Shown: one piece after another, positions 20,253-29,099 of the stretch
How the letters are laid out: every line of letters begins with the position of its first letter
Numbering within the stretch: position 1 is the first letter of the stretch
NCBI RefSeq assembly: GCF_002205675.1
Contig: NZ_NISK01000006.1
Location: forward strand, 1-64,000
Reading direction: 5' to 3'
From: Sphingopyxis bauzanensis
GTDB taxonomy: Bacteria > Pseudomonadota > Alphaproteobacteria > Sphingomonadales > Sphingomonadaceae
Length of the DNA: 64,000 nucleotides
Made by a program: the position numbers and the translations under genes
Notes under the pieces: model-generated
Databases searched by the model: none
Seen by the model: the letters and a program-made list of their open reading frames with translations, nothing else
What the model was told of the DNA's origin: nothing

Positions 20253-22692
20253 CGTAGGGGGACGGGACTGTCAGGATTTCCGTGTGTGGGCGGGCATAAT
20301 GGGTAAGAAGGAGTCCCATCATGTCCCGACGCAAAGAGCCGGCGATCCCGTCTGATTTACTCGATCAACTTTTGGCAGGCACGGATGCGGCGACGGCGCT
20401 GGATCAAGGCGGTTTGCTCGACAGCCTGAAGAAGGCGCTGGCCGAGCGCGCCTTGAACGCGGAGATGGATCACCATCTGGGCGGCGTGGCGGAAGCTGGC
20501 AACAACCGCAACGGCTATGGCCGCCAAACCGTGATCACCGACAGCGGCAAGATCGAGATTGATGTGCCCCGCGACCGTGCGGGTAGCTTCGATCCGCAAC
20601 TGATTGCTAAGTACCAGCGCCGCTTTCCGGGCTTCGACGACAAGATCGTGTCGATGTACGCACGTGGCATGAGCACCCGGGAGATCACTGGGCATCTGCG
20701 CGATCTGTACGGCATCGACGTCTCGCCCGACCTGATCTCGACCGTGACCGATGCCGTGCTGGAGGAGGTCGCCGCCTGGCAGGCCCGCCCGCTCGATCCG
20801 GCCTATCCGCTGGTCTTCTTCGACGCGATCCGGGTCAAGATCCGCGACGAGGGCATGGTCCGCAACAAGGCGATCCACATCGCGCTGGGCGTCCGCGCCG
20901 ATGGTCACAAGGAGGTTCTCGGCCTGTGGATCGAGCAGAATGAGGGGGCCAAGTTCTGGTTGCGCGTGATGAACGAGCTCAGGAACCGCGGCACCGAGGA
21001 TATCATGCTGGCGGTCGTCGATGGCCTCAAGGGCTTCCCCGATGCCATCACCGCCGTGTTCCCCGAGGCCGTAGTGCAGACATGCATCGTTCACCTGCTC
21101 AGGAACTCGATGGACTTCGTCTCGTGGAAGGATCGCAAGCCGCTGGTGACCGCCCTGAAGGGGATCTACCGCGCCGTCGATGCCAAGGCTGCCGAAGCGG
21201 CGCTGAGCGCCTTCGAGGCCAGCGAATGGGGTCAGCGCTACCCAGCCATCGGCCAGAGCTGGCGGCGGGTCTGGGCCGAGGTGATCCCGTTCTTCGCCTT
21301 CCCCGAGGCGGTGCGCAAAATTCTTTACACGACGGATGAGATGGACAAGACCTTTCCGTGCAAAATTGTGCTATGGCCCTCGTGCGCGGGCGACTCCGTG
21401 GCGAAGAACGGAACTCCGGCTGCAAGGTCCGTCAGGCCGCCTTATCACAGCCCTGCCGGCTTGGAGCGTCCGCGCACCTTTTCTTTTGGACGGGTCTCCC
21501 ACTGCGCGACGAACTGTTCATACGCCTGCTCGGCGCGGCGGGCGACTTCCATTTCCTGATCGCGCAGAACCTTGATGTTGTAGGCGTAAGCCGGGCCAGG
21601 CTTGTTCCCCTTCGCCTGCGGTTTGCCGGCTTTGAGTTCCATGGCCCTGCGCTTGTTCGCGATGAGCGCGGGTCTCGCCCACCGATAGTCGGCCTGATTG
21701 GTGAGCAGGTGCCAACACAGGACCGTCAGCTTGCGCGCGAGGGCGACCGCCGCGATCTGATGGCCGCGCTTTGCTCGGATTCTGACGAAGAAAGCGTGCA
21801 GCGGCCCCGGCGTCTTGGCGGCAGCCCAAGCCGCTTCAACCAGCATGGCCCGCGCGTGGCTTCGCCCGACCTTGCTGATCCGTCCATGGTGCGCCGGTCC
21901 CAGGCCGGACTGACGAACCCGTGGATTAAGCCCGAAATAGCTCACCAGCTTTTGCGGGCTGGAAAAGCGGCCGATGTCGCCAATCGCAGCAATGATTCCC
22001 GCTGCTACCGTCAGGTTGATGCCCGTTATCGTCAGCAGACGGGCAACGGCAGGATCATCGAGCGCGTCGGTCGCTATCTCCCTGTCGATGATCGCGAGAT
22101 CTTCACCCAACCGGTCCAGCTCGCGAACATGGCGCTCGATAGCCATGAGCTCGTCTTCTGGGATAGGCTGGCGTAAGAGCCAGGCGCGCCCAACACCGCT
22201 GAACAGATCTGCATGCGGGCAGCGAGGAATAAGATGCGAATGAAGGATCGCATGCACCTCATTCTTGATCCGCGTCCGGTGCCGAACCACCTGAAAGCGC
22301 CGGGCGGTCAGTCTGCGCCGCCGTTCCGTTCCCACATCCGGTGTCCAGATCTCGGGCAGATAGCCTGCCGCATGGAGACTTGCCAGCGTGCCGGCGTCGA
22401 TCTTGTCGGTCTTCACATGAGCCTGGGCAATCGCTTTCACCTGGAGCGGATTAGCGATGATCACCCGCGCCACGAACGGAGAAAGAACCCGCGATACCGC
22501 CATGCAGTTACCGGTGGCCTCGATGACCACTTCATCGGTCGGTCGCAGCCCTTTCCCGAACCCTTCCAGCGCCGTCCGGGTCATGTCGACCCGGCCCGCA
22601 TGCTTCAATATCCCCGCATCCCAAATCACCACTGATCTTCCCTCGATTTGACGGACACCGATGATAGGCTCCGCGGAGCCAGGAGGTGTAAG

Positions 22693-23016
22693 ATGACGAG
22701 TACGACAAAACGTCGGTTTACGGATGAGTTCAAGCGCGAGGCGGTAGCGCTGTGGGAGACCAGTGGTCGCATGCAGACCGAAGTGGCAGCTGAGCTCGGG
22801 ATTATGCCAACAATGCTGCGTCGTTGGCAGCGCAAGTTGCAGGATAGCAACGACATGCCCGTAAGCCCGGCGGCGAAGCCGCCAGTATCGGCGATCGGGT
22901 CGCCAGCGGATCAAGCGTCCGAGATCGCTCGTTTGCGGCGCGAGTTGGATCGGGCGCGGATGGAGCGCGACATCTTAAAAAAAGCGGTCGGTATCTTTGC
23001 GGAGATGCCGCGATGA
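22693..23016 (+). CDS. IS3-family OrfA
   Basis: 107 residues. The N-terminal helix-turn-helix (RRFTDEFKREAVALWETSGR) binds the element ends. A leucine-zipper-like coiled coil (ASEIARLRRELDRARMERDI) mediates multimerisation. The start is set by AGGAGG nine bases upstream. The gene ends with a four-base overlap with OrfB. A seven-A run near its end is a probable frameshift site. Confidence 0.94.
   Translation: MTSTTKRRFTDEFKREAVALWETSGRMQTEVAAELGIMPTMLRRWQRKLQDSNDMPVSPAAKPPVSAIGSPADQASEIARLRRELDRARMERDILKKAVGIFAEMPR
22977..22983 (+). other. Probable programmed -1 frameshift site for OrfAB
   Basis: Seven consecutive A bases in the codons L-K-K of OrfA. OrfB lies in the -1 frame, and that frame is open from the A run to the OrfB start at 23013. 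IS3 elements make the active transposase as an OrfAB fusion through such slippage; the use of this site is inferred. Confidence 0.6.
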
Positions 23017-23876
23017 AGTTCGCCTTTATCGAGCAGCATGCGTCCACCTGGCCGGTGAACGTCATGTGCTGCATGCTCGGCGTGTCGCGGAGCGGCTATT
23101 ACGACTGGTGCGTCCGTGCGCCGAGCGCGCGGACCACGGCGAACTTGGCATTGCTGCACGACGTGCGCCGGCTCCAGGCGCGGCATCAAGGACGATACGG
23201 ATCGCCCAGAATGCATGCCGCCCTGCGGGCGGAAGGTCATCGATGCAGCCGTGGCCGCGTCGAGCGCCTGATGCGTCGGCACCGTATTCGGGCACTGGCG
23301 GGGCGCCGGTTTCGGCCGTGCACCACCGACAGCCGTCACTATTTGCCGATCGCGCCGAATCTGCTGGCTCAGAACTTCGTGGCAACCGCGCCGAACCGCA
23401 TCTGGCTCGCCGACATCACCTATATCGCGACCGGCGAAGGGTGGTTGTATCTGGCCGCGGTGCTCGACCTTGCAACCCGCAAGATCGTTGGATGGGCAAT
23501 GCGCGATCACATGCGGACCGAGTTGCCTCTGGCGGCCATGATGATGGCTGCCCAGCGGCAGAGACCCGACCGCGGTCTCATCTGTCACTCGGATCGCGGA
23601 TCGCAATACGCAGCGGGCGCCTATGTCGACCACTTGGCCGCGATCGGTGCGACGCCCTCGATGAGCCGCACGGGCAATTGTTACGATAATGCCCCAATGG
23701 AAAGCTTCTTCCACACCCTCAAGGTCGAACTTGTCCATCAGTGCCGATGGGCGACGCAAGCCGAAGCGCGGCAGGCCCTGCTCGGATACATCGAAGGCTA
23801 CTACAACCGGCACCGCATGCACTCGGCCCTTGGGTACCTAACCCCCGAGCAAGCCGAGCAGAGCATGACCGGATAA
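23013..23876 (+). CDS. IS3-family transposase OrfB (DDE integrase)
   Basis: 287 residues. An HTH_21-like N-terminal region (LHDVRRLQARHQGRYGSPRM) is followed by the rve integrase core. WLADITYIAT contains the first Asp, HSDRGSQYA the second, and NAPMESFFHTLK the catalytic Glu. The C-terminus YYNRHRMHSALGYLTPEQAE is complete. Translation probably proceeds by frameshifting from OrfA, and the ATG at 23013 overlaps the OrfA stop. Confidence 0.95.
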   Translation: MKFAFIEQHASTWPVNVMCCMLGVSRSGYYDWCVRAPSARTTANLALLHDVRRLQARHQGRYGSPRMHAALRAEGHRCSRGRVERLMRRHRIRALAGRRFRPCTTDSRHYLPIAPNLLAQNFVATAPNRIWLADITYIATGEGWLYLAAVLDLATRKIVGWAMRDHMRTELPLAAMMMAAQRQRPDRGLICHSDRGSQYAAGAYVDHLAAIGATPSMSRTGNCYDNAPMESFFHTLKVELVHQCRWATQAEARQALLGYIEGYYNRHRMHSALGYLTPEQAEQSMTG

Positions 23877-23957
23877 CCCAGCGTGTCCGCCGAACCGGGG
23901 GAAGATCACCACCTCCCCGAAGGTCCGGTGGATATCCATGCCAATTACGCGTCGCAT

Positions 23958-24204
23958 AAGCGCCTCCTATCAGCCAAGATGACGGGAGCGGCGGGCGACA
24001 CGACAACTACGGATCCGCGCTCGCAGCGCAACCGGGTGAGTCGCAGAGGCGGCCAGCTAACTAACTCGAGCTCGCAGCTCATCGAGTACTTCGGCCTGCC
24101 CGCACTTTCGTGCTCCCGGTGCCTCTGTCCCGGATGGTCGCACCATATACCGCGACGGCGAGTCGCGGTAGGAACTTAGGCACCGCCATCCTCATACCGG
24201 TTAC
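23958..24204 (-). ncRNA. Candidate IS110 bridge RNA region
   Basis: About 247 non-coding bases lie between the outer IS110 end and the transposase start. They contain a perfect 9-bp hairpin (TACCGCGAC, 24148-24156, with GTCGCGGTA, 24162-24170) and further short self-complementary stretches such as ctcgagctcgcagctcatcgag. IS110-group elements are known to transcribe a structured bridge RNA from this position, with loops pairing to donor and target DNA. Identification rests on position and the hairpin only; the loops were not assigned with confidence. Confidence 0.5.
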
Positions 24205-24457
24205 CAACGCCATCGAGGCGCTGAACTCCAAGCTCAGGCGGGCGGTCCGGGCCAGGGGACACTTCCCCAGCGATGATGCCGCAACCAAGCTGCTCTATCT
24301 GATCTTGAACCGCTCGGAGAAAGAGTGGAAGATGCCCCCTCGTGAGTGGTCCATGGCCAAGGCCCAGTTCGCCGTCCTGTTCGGAGAACGCTTCATCAAA
24401 GCCATGGCGGCGTAATGTTCAACCGCCCGCCCGCACACGGAAATCCTGACAGTCCCC

Positions 24458-24893
24458 GGCCACCGCCTTTCTGCGGGTTCTGATCAAAACCGTGCCGTAT
24501 AAAATCCACACCATCCTGACTGACAATGGCGTGCAGTTCTCCGACCGCTACAAAGGCGATGGCCGCGGCTGGATCAGTCACATCTTCGGCCACGTCTGCG
24601 GGCAGAACGGAATCGAACACCGGCTCACCAAACCCTATCACCCCTCGACCAACGGCCAGGCCGAACGCATGGTCCGAACGATCAAGGAAGCGACCGTAAA
24701 ATCCTTCCACTACAATTCGGTCCAGGAACTGCGGCGTCATGTCCGCGACTGGCTGACCGCATACAACTTCGCCAAGCAGCTCAAGGCGCTCCGGTTCAAA
24801 ACGCCCTACGAAGCCATCGAGGAACTCTGGAAATCAAAGCCAGAGATCTTTAACGTCAAGCCTCTCAATCACATGCTGGGACCAAACACTTAA
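24458..24893 (+). pseudogene. IS481-like transposase, C-terminal half
   Basis: The open frame, beginning without a start codon at the IS256 edge, reads ATAFLRVLIKTVPYKIHTIL, then TDNGVQF, and continues with PYHPSTNGQAERMVRTIKEA, an integrase-core Glu region, to a C-terminal AYNFAKQLKALRFKTPYEAI. This order is typical of IS481 transposases. The N-terminal half is missing. The IS256 element abuts its 5' end. Confidence 0.82.
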
Positions 24894-24904
24894 TCCAAGT
24901 CGAA

Positions 24905-25235
24905 CTCGTTATTGCTGTAGAGCGAGATTGTATCGTTTATCTGAGGCAGAAGGCCTGGGCAGAATGATTTGCTTCAGACCGTGGATTCTGAGACGAAGCA
25001 GGTGAAGCGCATCGCCAGTTCGCGGGGCTCGTGTCGACCTCTTCCAACGCCACTTCGACGATCTGATTCTGGATTTTGACACCGACCCGGAGCCACACCC
25101 GGCTCGGCGCCAGTGCCCCTTCCCCCAGCGCTTCCGGCCCGCATTCAAGAAACGGTCATGCCAGCTATTGAACGTCCGACGAAGGGTGCCATTCTGGTCC
25201 AGTGAAAACTGCCAAAACACCGAGGCCGTAGTCTA
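24905..25235 (-). pseudogene. Decayed transposase relic (IS3/IS481-like N-terminal domain)
   Basis: On the minus strand, pieces in two frames read GTLRRTFNSWHDRFLNAGRK and, after a shift, IQNQIVEVALEEVDTSPREL then AMRFTCFVSESTV. These match the helix-turn-helix and linker region of integrase-type transposases that continue into a DDE core. Frameshifts and an in-frame stop after ESTV show it is dead. It is the last element before the hydrolase gene at 25292. Confidence 0.6.
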
Positions 25236-25291
25236 ATCCATGCTGGTCGTTCACACGCCAGGGCCCCCGGGCCATCGGAACGCAAGGAGCG

Positions 25292-26152
25292 TCAGAAGCT
25301 GCGCGCGCCGAAATGGATTTCCATCATCGGCCGCATGACATCCCAACGCTCAAGCTGCGACCAATGGCCCGACCGGTCGAGCACGTATAACTCGGCGTGT
25401 TTCAGATGCTCGATCAGATAGAGGCTGGTATCAAGCGGTACGATGCGGTCCTGCCGGCCGTGGAAGATCAGCACCTTGTGCGGCATCTTGCACAGGAGCG
25501 AAGGCGGCATGTTCAGCCCTTCCATGCCTTGCTTCATCGAATCGATCATCTTGACCGCAGTCTTCATGATCTCGGGATCGGTCGCAATCTTGTAACGGTT
25601 GTTGACGATCTCCTCCATGCCTTCGAACTTATCGGCGTCATAGGCGAAACTGTGCATCAGCTGGCGGTAACGCGACGGGCGCGGATCGGAATAGAACGAC
25701 AGCAGGCGGATAAGCTCCGGAGTCCGGGGGCCGGGAGCGCCGATCGAACCCATCAGCACCACGCGGTCGAGCCGGTCGGGCTCTTCGCTCATCATCTGCA
25801 GGGTGAGCGCGCCGCCCATCGAATTCCCGACGACGTGGGTTTTCTTGATTCCTAGAGTGTCGAGCAGACCGAAGCACTGTTCGACTCGCGTGCCGATCCA
25901 CGCCATGACGTTGTCAGGCCAGGGATCGGGAATGACCGACTGCCCGAAGCCGATCAGGTCGGGCGCGATCACGAAGAAGTTTTCTGCCAAGTCCGGCATG
26001 AGGTGGAGCCAGTTAGAGCCGGCGTGAGCTCCCGGTCCTGCCCCGTGCAGCAGAAGAACAGCCGGCTTGCTCGGGTCACCGGCCAGCAGTGTGTGCGAGG
26101 TGAGCCCTCGCCCCGTGATTTTTTCTTCTCTAACGCTGGTATCGCCTGTCAT
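25292..26152 (-). CDS. Meta-cleavage product C-C hydrolase (BphD/DmpD-like alpha/beta hydrolase)
   Basis: A 286-residue alpha/beta hydrolase. The nucleophile is S111 in GNSMGG, the acid is the Asp in HGRQDRIVP and the histidine is in SGHWSQLE; the oxyanion region is LLLHGAGPGAHAGSNW. This set marks hydrolases of meta-cleavage pathways. A second, clearly different one is at 39249. The two probably split work between 2-hydroxymuconic semialdehyde-type and bicyclic ring-fission products. It starts behind GGGAGAAAAGCAGG and is divergent from hpaH. Confidence 0.88.
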   Translation of the reverse strand: MTGDTSVREEKITGRGLTSHTLLAGDPSKPAVLLLHGAGPGAHAGSNWLHLMPDLAENFFVIAPDLIGFGQSVIPDPWPDNVMAWIGTRVEQCFGLLDTLGIKKTHVVGNSMGGALTLQMMSEEPDRLDRVVLMGSIGAPGPRTPELIRLLSFYSDPRPSRYRQLMHSFAYDADKFEGMEEIVNNRYKIATDPEIMKTAVKMIDSMKQGMEGLNMPPSLLCKMPHKVLIFHGRQDRIVPLDTSLYLIEHLKHAELYVLDRSGHWSQLERWDVMRPMMEIHFGARSF

Positions 26153-26281
26153 CCTGCTTTTCTCCCTTGAAAACTGCGTGTTCTCGCCGCGCCCGGCTGA
26201 TTATGAACAGGCGAGGGTATAGACTACCGTTCACATCTATGCAATGCGTTCGCCGTCTTTGACAGGGATGAGGAGCATTTT
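26153..26281. promoter_or_regulatory. Divergent promoter region between the hydrolase and hpaH
   Basis: 129 bases separate divergent genes. At 26239-26254 ATGCAA-TGCG-TTCGCC has the left half of the TGCAA-N4-TTGCA repeat found elsewhere. GAGGAG precedes the hpaH start. No -24/-12 promoter was found. Confidence 0.4.
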
Positions 26282-27124
26282 ATGGGCCGCAATAATGTCA
26301 GTGACGGCGAGATTACGGCGGGTCTTGATGAGGCAGATGTAGCGGCGTTTGCGACCGAACTTGATCAGGCCGAACGGACACGTCAGCAGATTCGCCAGTT
26401 CACGGCGCGCCGACCGGAAATGTCGATCGCCGATGGCTATCGCATCAGCAAAAAATGGGTCGATCTCAAGCTCGCTTCCGGGAGAAAGGTCGTCGGCCAC
26501 AAGATAGGCTTGACCTCGCGGGCAATGCAGCAATCGGCCGGAATTACCGAGCCTGATTACGGAACATTGCTCGACGATATGGTGTTCGAGCAGGGGGGCG
26601 ACGTGCCAATCGGCCGGTTCATCACCCCCAAGGTCGAGGTTGAGCTGGCTTTCGTTCTGGGAAAGCGCATCGAAGGCCCCGGTGCGACCATGTTCGACGT
26701 GCTACGGGCGACCGAATATGTAATCCCAGCGGTCGAGATCATCGACAGCCGCACCTTTCCCGTCGATCCTAAAACCGGCACGCGCCGCAAAGTGCAGGAC
26801 ACCATCAGCGATAATGCTGCCAATGCCGGGATCATCGTCGGCGGATTGCCGATGCGGCCTGACAAGATCGACATGCGCTGGGTCAGTGCCCTGCTCAGCC
26901 GCAACGGTGTGATCGAGGAAACCGGCGTTGCCGCAGGCGTGCTCAACAATCCGGCAATCGGCGTGGCATGGCTGGCCAACCGTCTCTCGCCCTGGGGTCA
27001 AACTCTGGAGCCGAGCGAGATCGTGCTGGGCGGATCGTTCACCCGCCCGGTTGAAGCCTATGCGGGCGATGTGTTCAACGCCGATTTTGGGCCGTTGGGC
27101 GCCATCGGCTTTCGATTCGTTTAA
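26282..27124 (+). CDS. hpaH: 2-oxo-hept-3-ene-1,7-dioate hydratase (HpaH/HpcG type)
   Basis: 280 residues of the FAH/MhpD hydratase-decarboxylase family. Segments [34 protein letters not shown] and [18 protein letters not shown] follow HpaH of homoprotocatechuate degradation much more closely than the XylJ and XylI paralogues in this window. It hydrates oxohepta-ene-dioate to 4-hydroxy-2-oxoheptanedioate, the substrate of HpaI, whose gene follows after eight bases. The upstream hpa enzymes are absent from the window, so its real substrate may differ. Confidence 0.86.
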   Translation: MGRNNVSDGEITAGLDEADVAAFATELDQAERTRQQIRQFTARRPEMSIADGYRISKKWVDLKLASGRKVVGHKIGLTSRAMQQSAGITEPDYGTLLDDMVFEQGGDVPIGRFITPKVEVELAFVLGKRIEGPGATMFDVLRATEYVIPAVEIIDSRTFPVDPKTGTRRKVQDTISDNAANAGIIVGGLPMRPDKIDMRWVSALLSRNGVIEETGVAAGVLNNPAIGVAWLANRLSPWGQTLEPSEIVLGGSFTRPVEAYAGDVFNADFGPLGAIGFRFV

Positions 27125-27132
27125 GGCAGGGG

Positions 27133-27930
27133 ATGATGCAGACACCGCAAAACCGCTTCAAAGATCGTCTCGGCGACGGTCCGCCACAACTTGGTTTCTG
27201 GTTGGCGCTCGCCAATCCGGACATCGCGGAAATCTGCTCTGGTATCGGCTATGACTGGGTTCTTATCGATGGCGAGCACGCTGCCCAGACCCTGCCCGCG
27301 ATTGCCAACCAGCTACGCGCGGTCGATACCATTCCCACCTGCTCTGCCATCGTGCGCGTGCCCGGTCACGATCCTGTAACGATCCGCCAGATCCTCGATC
27401 TTGGTGCCCAGACAATCATGGTCCCGATGGTTGACACCGCACAGCAGGCGGTGGCTATCGTTAAGGCCTCGCGCTATCCACCGACGGGTGATCGCGGGAT
27501 CGGCGGCGCGCGCGCCGCACGCTGGGGCCGCTACCCTGCTTACGTAGCTGAGGCCAACGAGCGCCTGTGCATCATCGCCCAAATCGAGACCGCCGAGGCG
27601 CTCGACAATATGGAAGCTATCGCAGCGGTCGATGGCATTGACGCCCTGTTTGTCGGACCGGCTGACCTTGCGGCCTCGCTCGGCCTGCTTGGTCCCGCCA
27701 ATGCAACGGCTCTCGCCCAAGTGACCGGAGAAGTTCTCGCCCGAATCCGCGCCACCGGCAGCCCCTGCGGCACTCTGTCGCGCGACGAACGTTTGGTGCA
27801 GCAATATCTGGACGGTGGCGCCCGGTTCCTCGCGGTGGGGATAGATTCTTTCACCTTGGCCAAAGCAGCGGGCGATATGGCGCGGGACTGGCGCAAACGC
27901 ATTGCTTCGGCAGTCGCAGGCGCGCAATGA
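27133..27930 (+). CDS. hpaI: 4-hydroxy-2-oxoheptanedioate aldolase (HpaI)
   Basis: 265 residues of the class II HpcH/HpaI aldolase family. Segments LGFWLALANPDIAEICSGIG, VLIDGEHA, the metal-binding IAQIETAEALDN and DALFVGPADLAASLG are diagnostic. It would cleave hydroxy-oxoheptanedioate to pyruvate and succinate semialdehyde. It follows hpaH closely and overlaps the CoA-transferase gene by four bases (27927-27930). Confidence 0.9.
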   Translation: MMQTPQNRFKDRLGDGPPQLGFWLALANPDIAEICSGIGYDWVLIDGEHAAQTLPAIANQLRAVDTIPTCSAIVRVPGHDPVTIRQILDLGAQTIMVPMVDTAQQAVAIVKASRYPPTGDRGIGGARAARWGRYPAYVAEANERLCIIAQIETAEALDNMEAIAAVDGIDALFVGPADLAASLGLLGPANATALAQVTGEVLARIRATGSPCGTLSRDERLVQQYLDGGARFLAVGIDSFTLAKAAGDMARDWRKRIASAVAGAQ

Positions 27931-29099
27931 AGGGGTGTGGCTGGGGCGCAACGCCAACAGAGGCATTCACAAAGCCGCTGAGCGGCATAAGGGTTCTCGA
28001 ACTCGCGCGTATTCTCGCGGGACCGTGGTGCGGGCAATTGCTGGCCGATCTCGGTGCCGAGGTTATCAAGATCGAGCGCCCCGGCAGTGGTGACGACACC
28101 CGCCACTGGGGCCCACCGTTCGTAATGTCGGATTCAGGGGAAAACCTTGGTGCCGCCTATTATCATTCGGCCAACCGGGGAAAGCGGTCCATCGCGGTCG
28201 ATATCGCGACGCCAGCAGGTCAGGATATCATTCGTAGCCTTGCGGCAAACGCTGACATCATGATCGAGAATTACAAGGTGGGTGGGCTGGCCAAATACGG
28301 GCTTGACCATGCGGCCTTGTCTCAACTCAATCCGCGACTCATCACCTGTTCGATCACCGGCTTCGGACAAACCGGGCCCTATGCCGACCGACCGGGATAC
28401 GACTATATCGCGCAGGCCATGGGCGGGCTTATGTCGATGACTGGAGAGCCGCAGCGCGAACCGCAAAAGGCAGGCATCGCCGCCGCTGACCTGTTTACCG
28501 GGGTCTACAGTGCTGTTGCGGTGCTGGCAGCATTGAACCGGCGGCGAGAAACCGGCATGGGTGCCCATATCGACATGGCGCTGCTCGATACCCAAGTCAG
28601 TGTCATGGGCAATCAGGCACTGAACTGGATGACCTCGGGGGTGGTGCCGCGGCGGGTCGGCAATGGCCATGCAAATCTGGTACCTTATCAGGCATTCCCG
28701 ACCCGCGACGGCGATCTGATCATCGCGGTCGGCAATGACGGCCAGTTCGCCGCCCTTTGCCGCGTGCTGGACATTGCACTCGACCGCGACGAGCGCTTTA
28801 TCACCAATCCTCAACGGATCCGCAATCGGGTAGACTTGATTGAAGCGATCGAAGTGATCACGGCGCAATGGGGCCGGGAAGAGCTTTTCAAACAACTCGA
28901 ACAGGCAGGGATTCCCGCAGGCCCGATCAACGAGTTGGACCAAGTCTTCGCCAACCCGCAGGTCATCGCACGGGGCATGGCGGTCGAACGTGACGGTCGC
29001 CCCGGTGTAGCCAGTCCCATCATCATCGATGGAGTCCGAATGGTGTCGGACCGTCCCGCGCCCGGGATTCCAGAAGAGATCGAGCCAGATTTTCAGTAG
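27927..29099 (+). CDS. Class III (CaiB/BaiF) CoA transferase
   Basis: A 390-residue family III CoA transferase. The N-terminal LSGIRVLELARILAGPWCGQ and LADLGAEVIKIERPGSGDD, and the later LFTGVYSAVAVLAAL and RVGNGHANLVPYQAF, are typical. The catalytic aspartate, usually following GLL/GIDMALLDT-type segments, is likely within the IAAADLFTG region. It overlaps hpaI, so it belongs to the same operon, and may activate or recycle an acid product with succinyl-CoA. The substrate is unknown. Confidence 0.82.
   Translation: MKGCGWGATPTEAFTKPLSGIRVLELARILAGPWCGQLLADLGAEVIKIERPGSGDDTRHWGPPFVMSDSGENLGAAYYHSANRGKRSIAVDIATPAGQDIIRSLAANADIMIENYKVGGLAKYGLDHAALSQLNPRLITCSITGFGQTGPYADRPGYDYIAQAMGGLMSMTGEPQREPQKAGIAAADLFTGVYSAVAVLAALNRRRETGMGAHIDMALLDTQVSVMGNQALNWMTSGVVPRRVGNGHANLVPYQAFPTRDGDLIIAVGNDGQFAALCRVLDIALDRDERFITNPQRIRNRVDLIEAIEVITAQWGREELFKQLEQAGIPAGPINELDQVFANPQVIARGMAVERDGRPGVASPIIIDGVRMVSDRPAPGIPEEIEPDFQ

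Larger units (their letters stand above)
22633..23908 (+). mobile_element. Intact IS3-family element, copy B, inside IS110
   Basis: 1276 bp. Imperfect terminal inverted repeats: left tgatcttccctcgatttgac and, reading inward from the right end, tgatcttcccccggttcggc. A 4-bp target duplication ccac lies at 22629-22632 and 23909-23912. OrfA and OrfB are intact and overlap. Removing the element and one ccac restores the IS110 transposase frame. It is about 98% identical to copy A over the compared 413 bases and lies in the same orientation. Confidence 0.93.
21445..23957 (-). pseudogene. IS110-family transposase (DEDD recombinase), split by IS3
   Basis: The N-terminal codons are at 23909-23957: ATG after AGGAGG, encoding MRRVIGMDIHRTFGEVV with the first catalytic Asp. 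The rest runs from 22632 to 21445 and starts WDAGILKHAG. The protein includes VVIEATGN, the KTDKIDAGTLA segment, and the C-terminal transposase_20 domain with LTITGINLTVAAGIIAAIGD. The IS3 insertion separates the first 17 codons from the remainder. An apparent 489-residue frame across the junction is an artefact of the IS3 sequence. Confidence 0.92.
21334..24204 (-). mobile_element. IS110-family element inside IS256, itself interrupted by IS3
   Basis: Boundaries are placed by where the IS256 transposase frame breaks (after ...tacacgac) and resumes (caacgccatc). There is no clear inverted repeat or target duplication, as expected for IS110. Without the IS3 insertion it is about 1.6 kb. A non-coding stretch of about 250 bases precedes the transposase start, and about 110 bases follow its stop; this is the IS110-group layout, which carries a bridge RNA upstream of the gene. 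Confidence 0.82.
20321..24415 (+). pseudogene. IS256-family transposase, split by IS110
   Basis: The first part (20321-21333) encodes the N-terminus and most of the DDE catalytic domain (VVDGLKGFPDAITAVFPEA, QTCIVHLLRNSMDFVSWKDR) up to PEAVRKILYT. The second part (24205-24415) resumes with TNAIEALNSKLRRAVRARG and ends KAMAA. Joining them restores an uninterrupted frame of 407 residues, a normal length. The reading frame as it stands runs into IS110 and stops at 21559. The gene is inactive only because of the insertion. Confidence 0.92.
20264..24456 (+). mobile_element. IS256-family element, interrupted by an IS110 element
   Basis: Terminal inverted repeats are visible: gggactgtcaggatttccgt at 20264 and the reverse complement ending at 24456. 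Removing the IS110 insertion (21334-24204) leaves about 1.3 kb, the normal size. The flanking octamers (agggggac, cggccacc) do not match, so no target duplication is preserved; the flanks are different transposase relics, which suggests later rearrangement. Confidence 0.85.

Noticed and set aside
20321-21559. A complete 412-residue IS256 transposase
   Set aside because: After the codons for KILYT the frame enters the IS110 element; the authentic C-terminus is at 24205-24415.
21445-22914. A single 489-residue protein covering the IS110 transposase and part of IS3
   Set aside because: The N-terminal part is reversed IS3 OrfA sequence. The true N-terminus of the IS110 transposase is on the other side of IS3 at 23909-23957.
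24909-25220. A 103-residue protein-coding gene
   Set aside because: Its composition (many Arg and Trp) and the better transposase match in a neighbouring frame indicate a decayed transposase.
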